NCBI GenBank assembly: GCA_964036315.1
Contig: OZ038485.1
Span: 74,005,548 to 74,069,547 of the forward strand
Source: Acanthosepion esculentum
Taxonomy: Eukaryota > Mollusca > Cephalopoda > Sepiida > Sepiidae
Direction of reading: 5' to 3'
Length of the DNA: 64,000 nt
In this document: one piece after another, positions 54,311 to 64,000 of the stretch
Layout of the letters: each line of letters starts with the position of its first letter
How positions within the stretch are numbered: position 1 is the stretch's first letter
Made by a program: the position numbers and the translations under genes
The notes under the pieces: model-generated
What the model was told of the DNA's origin: nothing
Databases searched by the model: none
The model's input: only the letters and a program-made list of their open reading frames with translations

Positions 54311-57300
54311 TCAGAAGTACATTTCCATAGATTTATTTAGTTTTATACAAAATGATGATAATCAGAAGTACATATGTATAGATTTATTTAGTTTTATACA
54401 AAATGATGAAAATCAGATGTACATTTACATAGATTTATTTAGTTTTATACAAAATGATGAAAATCAGAAGTACATATAAATAGATTTATTTAGTTTTCTA
54501 CAAAATGATTAAAATCAGAAGTACATATAAATAGATTTATTTAGTTTTATACAAAATGATGAAAATCAGAAGTACATTTCCATAGATTTATTTAGTTTTA
54601 TACAAAATGATGGAAATCAGAAGTACATTTCCATAGATTTATTTAGTTTATTACAAAAAGATGAAAATCAGAAGTACATATAAATAGATTTATTTAGTTT
54701 TATACAAAATGATGATAATCAGAAGTACATATGTATAGATTTATTTAGTTTTATACAAAATGATGAAAATCAGAAGTACATATGAATAGATTTATTTAGT
54801 TTTATGCAAAACGATGAAAATCAGATGTACATTTCCATAGACTTATTTAGTTTTATACAAAATGATGAAATTCAGAAGTACATATAAATAGATTTATTTA
54901 GTTTTATACAAAATGATGAAAATCAGAAGTACATATAAAAAGATTTATTTAGTTTTATACAAAATGATGAAAATCAGAAGTACATTTCCATAGATTTATT
55001 TAGTTTTATACAAAATGATGAAAATCAGAAGTACATATAAATAGATTTATTTAGTTTTATACAAAGTGATGAAAATCAGAACTACACTTCCATAGATTTA
55101 TTTAGTTTTATACAAAATGATGAAAATCAGAAGTACATATAAATAGATTTATTTAGTTTTATACAAAATGATGAAAATCAGAAGTACATTTCCATAAATT
55201 TATTTAGTTTTATACAAAATGATGAAAATCCGAAGTACATTTCTATAGATTGATTTAGTTTTATACAAAATGATGAAAATCAGAAGTACATATAAATAGA
55301 TTTATTTAGTTTTATACAAAATGATGAAAATCAGAAGTACATTTCCATAGATTTATTTACTTTTTTACAAAATGATGAAAATCAGAAGTACATTTCCATA
55401 GATTTATTTAGTTTTTTACAAAATGATGAAAATCAGAAGTACTTTTCCATAGATTTATTTAGTTTGATACAAAATGATGAAAATCAGAAGTACATATAAA
55501 TAGATTTATTTAGTTTTATACAAAATGATGAAAATCAGAAGTAAATTTCCATAGATTTATTTAGTTTTATACAAAATGATGAAAATCAAAAGTACATTTC
55601 CATAGATTTATTTAGTTTTATACAAAATGATGAAAATCAGAAGTACATTTCCATAGATTTATTTAGTTTTATACAAAATGATGAAAATCAGAAGTACATA
55701 TAAATAGATTTATTTAGTTTTATACAGAATGATGAAAATCAGAAGTACATATTAATAGATTTATTTAGTTTTATACAAAATGATGAAAATTTTAAGTACA
55801 TATAAATAGATTTATTTGGTTTTATACAAAATGATGAAAATCAGAAGTATATTTCCATAGATTTATTTAGTTCTATACAAAATGATTAAAATCAGAAGTA
55901 TATATAAATAGATTTATTTAGTTTTATACAAAATGATGAACATCAGCAGTACATATAAATAGATTTATATAGTTTTATACAAAATGATGAACATCAGAAG
56001 TACATATAAATAGATTTATTTAGTTTTATAGAAAATGATGAAAATCAGAAGTACATTTCCATAGATTTATTTAGTTTTATAGAAAATGATGAAAATCAGA
56101 AGTACATATAAATAGATTTATTTAGTTTTATACAAAATGATGAAAATCAGATGTACATTTCCATAGATTTATTTAGTTTTATACAAAATGATTAAAATCA
56201 GAAGTATATATAAATATATTTATTTTGTTTTATACAAAATGATTAAAATCAGAAGTACATATATATAGATTTATTTAGTTTTATACAGAATGATGAAAAT
56301 CAGAAGTACATATTAATAGATTTATTTACTTTTATACAAAATGATGAAAATCAGAAGTACATATAAATAGATTTATTTAGTTTTATACAAAATGATGAAA
56401 ATCAGAAGTACATTTCCATAGATTTATTTAGTTTTATACAAAATGATGAAAATCAGAAGTACATATAAATAGATTTATTTCGTTTTATACAAAATGATGA
56501 AAATCAGAAGTACATTTCCATAGATTTATTTAGTTCTATACAAAATGATGAAAATCAGAAGTACATATAAATAGATTTATTTAGTTTTATACAAAATGAT
56601 GAAAATCAGAAGTACATATAAATTGATTTATTTCGTTTCATACAAAATGATTAAAATCAGAAGAACATATAAATAGATTTATTTAGTTTTATACAAAATG
56701 ATGAAAATCAGAAGTACATATAAATATATTTATTTAGTTTTATACAAAATGATGAATATCAGAAGTACATATAAATAGATTTATTTAGTTTTATACAAAA
56801 TGATGAAAATCAGAAGTACATATAAATAGATTTATTTAGTTTTATACAAAATGATGAAAATCAGAAGTATATATAAATAGATTTATTTAGTTTTATAAAA
56901 AATGATGAACATCAGCAGTACATATAAATAGATTTATTTAGTTTTATACAAAATGATGAAATTCAGAAGTAAATATAAATAGATTTCTTTAGTTTTATAC
57001 AAAATGATGAAAATCAGAAGTACATATAAATAGATTTATTTAGTTTTATACAAAATGATGAAAATCAGAAGTACATATAAATAGATTTATTTAGTTTTAT
57101 ACAAAAAGATGAAAATCAGAAGTACATTTCCATAGATTTATTTAGTTTTATACAAAATGATGATAATCAGAAGTACATATGTATAGATTTATTTAGTTTT
57201 ATACAAAATGATGAAAATCAGATGTACATTTACATAGATTTATTTAGTTTTATACAAAATGATGAAAATCAGAAGTACATATAAATAGATTTATTTAGTT

Positions 57301-60035
57301 TTATACAAAATGATTAAAATCAGAAGTACATATAAATAGATTTATTTAGTTTTATACAAAATGATGAAAATCAGAAGTACATTTCCATAGATTTATTTAG
57401 TTTTATACAAAATGATGGAAATCAGAAGTACATTTCCATAGATTTATTTAGTTTATTACAAAAAGATGAAAATCAGAAGTACATATAAATAGATTTATTT
57501 AGTTTTATACAAAATGATGATAATCAGAAGTACATATGTATAGATTTATTTAGTTTTATACAAAATGATGAAAATCAGAAGTACATATGAATAGATTTAT
57601 TTAGTTTTATGCAAAACGATGAAAATCAGATGTACATTTCCATAGACTTATTTAGTTTTATACAAAATGATGAAAATCAGAAGTACATATAAATAGATTT
57701 ATTTAGTTTTATACAAAATGATGAAAATCAGAAGTACATATAAAGAGATTTATTTAGTTTTATACAAAATGATGAAAATCAGAAGTACATTTCCATAGAT
57801 TTATTTAGTTTTATACAAAATGATGAAAATCAGATGTACATATAAATAGATTTATTTAGTTTTATACAAAGTGATGAAAATCAGAACTACACATCCATAG
57901 ATTTATTTAGTTTTATACAAAATGATGAAAATCAGAAGTACATATAAATAGATTTATTTAGTTTTATACAAAATGATGAAAATCAGAAGTACATTTCCAT
58001 AGATTTATTTAGTTTTATACAAAATGATGAAAATCCGAAGTACATTTCTATAGATTGATTTAGTTTTATACAAAATGATGAAAATCAGAAGTACATATAA
58101 ATAGATTTATTTAGTTTTATACAAAATGATGAAAATCAGAAGTACATTTCCATAGATTTATTTACTTTTATACAAAATGATGAAAATCAGAAGTACATTT
58201 CCATAGATTTATTTAGTTTTTTACAAAATGATGAAAATCAGAAGTACTTTTCCATAGATTTATTTAGTTTGATACAAAATGATGAAAATCAGAAGTACAT
58301 ATAAATAGATTTATTTAGTTTTATACAAAATGATGAAAATCAGAAGTAAATTTCCATAGATTTATTTAGTTTTATACAAAATGATGAAAATCAAAAGTAC
58401 ATTTCCATAGATTTATTTAGTTTTATACAAAATGATGAAAATCAGAAGTACATTTCCATAGATTTATTTAGTTTTATACAAAATGATGAAAATCAGAAGT
58501 ACATATAAATAGATTTATTTAGTTTTATACAGAATGATGAAAATCAGAAGTACATATTAATAGATTTATTTAGTTTTATACAAAATGATGAAAATTTTAA
58601 GTACATATAAATAGATTTATTTGGTTTTATACAAAATGATGAAAATCAGAAGTATATTTCCATAGATTTATTTAGTTTTATACAAAATGATGAAAATCAG
58701 AAGTACATATAAATAGATTTATTTCGTTTTATACAAAATGATGAAAATCAGAAGTACATTTCCATAGATTTATTTAGTTCTATACAAAATGATGAAAATC
58801 AGAAGTATATATAAATAGATTTATTTAGTTTTATACAAAATGATGAACATCAGCAGTACATATAAATAGATTTATATAGTTTTATACAAAACGATGAACA
58901 TCAGAAGTACATATAAATAGATTTATTTAGTTTTATAGAAAATGATGAAAATCAGAAGTACATTTCCATAGATTTATTTAGTTTTATAGAAAATGATGAA
59001 AATCAGAAGTACATATAAATAGATTTATTTAGTTTTATACAAAATGATGAAAATCAGATGTACATTTCCATAGATTTATTTAGTTTTATACAAAATGATT
59101 AAAATCAGAAGTATATATAAATATATTTATTTTGTTTTATACAAAATGATGAAAATCAGAAGTACATATATATAGATTTATTTAGTTTTATACAGAATGA
59201 TGAAAATCAGAAGTACATATTAATAGATTTATTTACTTTTATACAAAATGATGAAAATCAGAAGTACATAAAAATAGATTTATTTAGTTTTATACAAAAT
59301 GATGAAAATCAGAAGTACATTTCCATAGATTTATTTAGTTTTATACAAAATGATGAAAATCAGAAGTACATATAAATAGATTTATTTCGTTTTATACAAA
59401 ATGATGAAAATCAGAAGTACATTTCCATAGATTTATTTAGTTCTATACAAAATGATGAAAATCAGAAGTACATATAAATAGATTTATTTAGTTTTATACA
59501 AAATGATGAAAATCAGAAGTACATATAAATTGATTTATTTCGTTTCATACAAAATGATTAAAATCAGAAGAACATATAAATAGATTTATTTAGTTTTATA
59601 CAAAATGATGAAAATCAGAAGTACATATAAATATATTTATTTAGTTTTATACAAAATGATGAATATCAGAAGTACATATAAATAGATTTATTTAGTTTTA
59701 TACAAAATGATGAAAATCAGAAGTACATATAAATAGATTTATTTAGTTTTATACAAAATGATGAAAATCAGAAGTATATATAAATAGATTTATTTAGTTT
59801 TATAAAAAATGATGAACATCAGCAGTACATATAAATAGATTTATTTAGTTTTATACAAAATGATGAAATTCAGAAGTAAATATAAATAGATTTCTTTAGT
59901 TTTATACAAAATGATGAAAATCAGAAGTACATATAAATAGATTTATTTAGTTTTATACAAAATGATGAAAATCAGAAGTACATATAAATAGATTTATTTA
60001 GTTTTATACAAAAAGATGAAAATCAGAAGTACATA
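54310..60035. repeat. 55/57-monomer tandem duplication (2,805 then 2,907 bp)
   Basis: Copy one (about 54,310-57,120) and copy two (about 57,115-60,035) abut. Left of about 55,860 the offset is 2,805 bp = 55 monomers: GCAAAACGATG 54,806 / 57,611; TACTTTTCC 55,443 / 58,248; TTTGGTTTT 55,818 / 58,623; ATTTTAAGTAC near 55,790 / 58,595. Right of it the offset is 2,907 bp = 57 monomers: GAACATCAGCAG 56,910 / 59,817; ACAAAAAGATG 57,101 / 60,008. Copy two carries two extra monomers at about 58,670-58,790. The end of copy one passes directly into the start of copy two near 57,120. Confidence 0.9.
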
Positions 60036-63000
60036 TAAATAGATTTATTTAGTTTTATACAAAATGATGAAAATCAGAAGTACATATAAATAGATTTATT
60101 TAGTTTTATACAAATTGATGAAAATCAGAAGTACATATAAATAGATTTATTTAGTTTTATACAAAATGATGAAAATCAGAAGTACATTTCCATAGATTTA
60201 TTTAGTTTTATACAAAATGATGAAAATCAGAAGTACATATAAATAGATTTATTTAGTTTTATACAAAATGATGAAAATCAGAAGTACATTTCCATAGATT
60301 TATTTAGTTCTATACAAAATGATGAAAATCAGAAGTACATATAAATAGATTTATTTAGTTTTATACAAAATGATGAAAATCAGAAGTACATATAAATAGA
60401 TTGATTTCGTTTTATACAAAATGATTAAAATCAGAAGTACATATAAATAGATTTATTTAGTTTTATACAAAATGATGAAAATCCGAAGTACATATAATTA
60501 GATTTATTTAGTTTTATACAAAATGATGAAAATCAGAAGTACATATATATAGATTTATTTAGTTTTATACAGAATGATGAAAATCAGAAGTACATTTCCA
60601 TAGATTTATTTAGTTATACAAAATGATGAAAATCAGAAGTACATATAAATAGATTTATTTAGTTTTATACAAAATGATGAAAATCAGAAGTACATTTCCA
60701 TAGATTTATTTAGTTTTATACAAAATGATGAAAATCAGAAGTGCATATAAATAGATTTATTTAGTTTTATACAAAATGATGAAAATCAGAAGTACATTTC
60801 CATAGATTTATTTAGTTTTATACAAAATGTTGAAAATCAGAAGTACATATAAATAGATTTATTTAGTTTTATACAAAATGATGAAAATCAGAAGTACATT
60901 TCCGTAGATGTATTTAGTTTTATACAAAATGATGAAAATCGGAAGTACATATAAATAGATTTATTTAGTTTTATACAAAATGATGAAAATCAGAAGTACA
61001 TTTCCATAGATTTATTTAGTTCTATGCAAAATGATGAAAATCAGAAGTACATATAAATACATTTATTTAGTTTTATACAAAATGATGAAAATCAGAAGTA
61101 CATATAAATAGATTGATTTCGTTTTATACAAAATGATGAAAATCAGAAGTACATATAAATAGATTTATTTAGTTTTATACAAAATGATGAAAATCAGAAG
61201 TACATATAAATAGATTTATTTAGTTTTATACAAAATGATGAAAATCAGAAGTACATATAAATAGATTTATTTAGTTTTATACAAAATGATGAAAATCAGA
61301 AGTACATTTCCATAGATTTATTTAGTTCTATACGAAATGATGAAAATCAGAAGTACATATAAATAGATTTATTTAGTTTTATACAAAATGATGAAAATCA
61401 GAAGTACATATAAATAGATTTATTTAGTTTTATACAAAATGATGAAAATCAGAAGTACATATAAATAGATTTATTTAGTTTTATACAAAATAATGAAAAT
61501 CAGAAGTACATTTCCATAGATTTATTTAGTTTAATACAAAATGATGAAAATCAGAAGTACATATAAATAGATTTATTTAGTTTTATACAAAATGATGATA
61601 ATCAGAAGAACATTTCCATAGATTTATTTAGTTTTATACAAAATGATTAAAATCAGAAGTACATATAAATAGATTTATTTATTTTTATACAAAATGATGA
61701 AAATCAGAAGTACATTTCCATAGATTTATTTAGTTTTATACAAAATGATGAAAATCAGAAGTACATATAAATAGATTTATTTAGTTTTATACAAAATGAT
61801 GAAAATCAGAAGTACATTTACATAGATTTATTTAGTTTTATATAAAATGATGAAAATCAGAAGTACATATAAATAGATTTATTTAGTTTTATACAAAATG
61901 ATGAAAATCAGAAGTACATTTCCATAGATTTATTTAGTTTTATACAAAATTATGAAAATCAGAAGTACATATAAATAGATTTATTTAGTTTTATACAAAA
62001 TGATGAAAATCAGAAGTACATTTCCATAGATTTATTTAGTTTTATACAAAATGATGAAAATCAGAAGTACATATAAATAGATTTATTTAGTTTTATACAA
62101 AATGATGAAAATCAGATGTACATTTCCATAGATTTATTTAGTTTTATACAAAATGATGAAAATCAGAAGTACATATAAATAGATTTATTTAGTTTTATAC
62201 AAAATGATGAAAATCAGAAGTACATTTCCATAGATTTATTTAGTTTTATACAAAATGATTAAAATCATAAGTACATATAAATAGATTTATTTAGTTTTAT
62301 ACAAAATGATAAAAATCAGAAGTATATTTACATAGATTTATTTAGTTTTATATAAAATGATGAAAATCAGAAGTACATATAAATAGATTTATTTAGTTTT
62401 ATACAAAATGATGAAAATCAGAAGTACATATAAATAGATTTATTTTGTTTTATACAAAATGATGAAAATCAGAAGTACATTTCCATAGATTTATTTAGTT
62501 TTATACAAAATGATGAAAATCAGAAGTACATATAAATAGATTTATTTAGTTTTATACAAAATGATGATAATCAGAAGTACATATAAATAGATTTATTTAG
62601 TTTTATACAAAATGATGAAAATCAAAAGTACATATAAATAGATTTATTTAGTTTTATACAAAATGATGAAAATCAGAAGTACATTTCCATAGATTTATTT
62701 AGTTTTATACAAAATGATGAAAATCAGAAGTACATATAAATAGATTTATTTAGTTTTATACAAAATGATTAAAATCAGAAGTACATTTACATAGATTTTT
62801 TTAGTTTTATATAAAATGATGAAAATCAGAAGTACATATAAATAGATTTATTTAGTTTTATACAAAATGATGAAAATCAGAAGTACATTTCCATAGATTT
62901 ATTTAGTTTTATACAAAATGATGAAAATCAGAAGTACATTTCCATAGATTTATTTAGTTTTATACAAAATGATGAAAATCAGAAGTACATATAAATAGAT

Positions 63001-63720
63001 TTATTTAGTTTTATACAAAATGATGAAAATCAGAAGTACATTTCCATAGATTTATTTAGTTTTATACAAAATGATGAAAATCAGAAGTACATTTACATAG
63101 ATTTATTTAGGTTTATATAAAATGATGAAAATCAGAAGTACATATAAATAGATTTATTTAGTTTTATACAAAATGATGAAAATCACAAGTACATTTCCAT
63201 AGATTTATTTAGTTTTATACAAAATGATGAAAATCAGAAGTACATATAAATAGATTTATTTAGTTTTATACAAAATGATGAAAATCAGAAGTACATTTCC
63301 ATAGATTTATTTAGTTTTATACAAAATGATGAAAATCAGAAGTACATATAAATAGATTTATTTATTTTTATACAAAATGATGAAAATCAGAAGTACATTT
63401 CCATAGATTTATTTAGTTTTATACAAAATGATGAAAATCTGAAGTACATATATATTGATTTATTTAGTTTTATGTAAAATGATGAAAATCAGAAGTACAT
63501 TTCCATAGATTTATTTAGTTTTATACAAAATGATGAAAATCATAAGTACATATAAATAGATTTATTTAGTTTTGTACAAAATGATGAAAATCAGAAGTAC
63601 ATTTCCATAGATTTATTTAGTTTCATACAAAATGATGAAAATCAGATGTACATATAAATAGATTTATTTAGTTCTATACAACATGATGAAAATCAGAAGT
63701 ACATTTACATAGATTTATTT
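60036..63720. repeat. Simple A/B alternating dimers (102-bp period)
   Basis: No long higher-order unit was found. B runs dominate at first, with TTGATTTCG variants near 60,401 and 61,115. From about 61,690 A-type and B-type monomers mostly alternate, giving a 102-bp dimer, with occasional C-type monomers followed by TTTTATATAAAATG (for example near 61,835, 62,350, 62,810 and 63,110). A 2-bp loss (TTTAGTTATACAAAATG) lies near 60,615. No gene is present. Confidence 0.85.
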
Positions 63721-63930
63721 AGTTATATATAAAATCATTAAAATCAAAATACATTTACCTAGATTTATTTATTGTATATAAAATGATGAAAATTAGAAGT
63801 ATTTGTCATAGATTTATTGAGTTTTATATGAAATGATGAAAATCAGATATAGATTTATTTAGCTTTATAAAAAATGATGAAAATCAGATGTACATTTACA
63901 TAGACTTATTTAGTATTATATAAAATGATG
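63721..63930. repeat. Degenerate monomers near the right end of the window
   Basis: Four consecutive monomers are far more diverged than anything else in the window. Examples are TTATATATAAAATCATTA, AATCAAAATACATTTACC, TATTGTATATAAAATG, AGTATTTGTCATAG, TTTATTGAGTTTTATATG, and a monomer about 10 bp short that reads ATCAGATATAGATTT. The constant 51-bp register is lost here. Canonical monomers resume from about 63,930 to the window end. Divergent monomers of this kind are usual near array edges, but unique flanking DNA is not reached, so an internal decayed patch remains possible. Confidence 0.8.
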
Positions 63931-64000
63931 AAAATCAGAAGTACATTTCCATAGATTTATTTATTTTTATACAAAATGATGAAAATCAGAAGTACATACA

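Larger units (their letters stand above)
1..64000. repeat. 51-bp satellite DNA array, ~1,255 monomers, fills the window
   Basis: The sequence is a head-to-tail tandem array with a 51-bp period and no interruption. Numbered from ACAT, the monomer runs ACATTTCCATAG (1-12), GATTTATTTAG (12-22), TTTTATACAAAATG (23-36) and ATGAAAATCAGAAGT (37-51). Consensus G+C is 11/51 for the A type and 9/51 for the B type (ACATATAAATAG), and the consensus has no CpG. Types differ at positions 5, 7 and 8; a rarer C type has TTTAC. Phase followed through landmark variants from base 4 to base 63,661 gives 1,249 periods minus a net 18 bp from 17 small indels. The forward strand is T-rich at positions 14-28 and A-rich at 31-49. 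Five of six frames hit a stop in every monomer and the sixth is closed in every B monomer. This is satellite DNA of a probable eukaryote; species and function are not evident. I saw no unique DNA, gene, RNA gene or mobile element anywhere. Confidence 0.97.

Noticed and set aside
1..64000. CRISPR array
   Set aside because: Repeats are directly contiguous, with no unique spacers between them, and no cas genes are present; 51 bp is the full tandem period.
1..64000. Large repetitive protein gene
   Set aside because: All six frames are closed repeatedly: five in every monomer, the sixth in every B monomer. The 17 indels are all non-multiples of three.
1..64000. Telomere repeat, or centromere-protein (CENP-B) box
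   Set aside because: The period and base composition do not fit any telomere motif. The consensus contains no CpG, while a CENP-B box needs CG-containing half sites. A centromeric role cannot be excluded but has no motif support.
1..64000. Transposon, rRNA, tRNA or unique insert inside the array
   Set aside because: Reading through the window, every stretch aligns to the 51-bp monomer, and the phase count leaves no room for inserted foreign DNA up to base 63,661.
1..64000. Strong RNA hairpin from the T-rich and A-rich halves of the monomer
   Set aside because: TTTT can pair with AAAA around ATAC, but the stem is only about four to five pairs before mismatches, which is too weak to call a structured RNA.

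Overview
The whole 64 kb window is one uninterrupted satellite-DNA array. A 51-bp monomer (about 18-22% G+C in consensus) is repeated head-to-tail about 1,255 times in one orientation. I see no gene, RNA gene, transposon, spacer or unique flanking DNA. The window ends inside repeat on both sides. An array of this size with nested higher-order repeats is typical of eukaryotic heterochromatin (pericentromeric, subtelomeric or B/sex-chromosome satellite). The sequence alone does not identify the species, and I do not recognise the monomer.

Numbering the monomer from ACAT (position 1), there are two main states that differ at positions 5, 7 and 8: an 'A' type reading ACATTTCCATAG and a 'B' type reading ACATATAAATAG. 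A minor 'C' type reads ACATTTACATAG. The rest of the monomer (AGATTTATTTAG, TTTTATACAAAATG, ATGAAAATCAGAAGT) is shared. One plus-strand frame of the A type is open as a 17-residue unit, ISIDLFSFIQNDENQKY, but B monomers carry TAA in that frame. The array is therefore non-coding as it stands.

Layout by higher-order structure: 1-2.06 kb, a 23-monomer (1,173 bp) duplication; 2.1-4.1 kb, a paired ~1 kb cassette whose third copy lies at 17.45-18.45 kb; 6.15-8.4 kb, a 22-monomer tandem duplication; 9.2-16.6 kb, scattered copies of a cassette marked GACATATTTAG and TTTCCAGAG, with a 51-monomer spaced pair; 20.7-23.3 kb, a 35-monomer (1,785 bp) period; 23.1-30.1 kb, a 70-monomer (3,570 bp) tandem duplication; 33.4-37.2 kb, 1,785-bp units; 37.25-44.3 kb, nearly identical 40-monomer (2,040 bp) units, one shortened to 18 monomers; 44.3-48.9 kb, 35- and 33-monomer units closely related to the block 9.1 kb upstream; 48.9-52.6 kb, a 36-monomer (1,836 bp) duplication; 54.3-60.0 kb, a 55/57-monomer duplication; 60-63.7 kb, simpler A/B alternation; 63.72-63.9 kb, strongly degenerated monomers that may mark the approach of an array edge.

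The most striking property is the strictness of the register. I traced monomer phase through landmark variants from base 4 to base 63,661 and could account for every base as 1,249 periods of 51 bp minus a net 18 bp, explained by 17 small indels (1-4 bp). Every change in higher-order unit size is a whole number of monomers. This is the signature of repeated unequal exchange or conversion in register, with different local amplification histories along the array.
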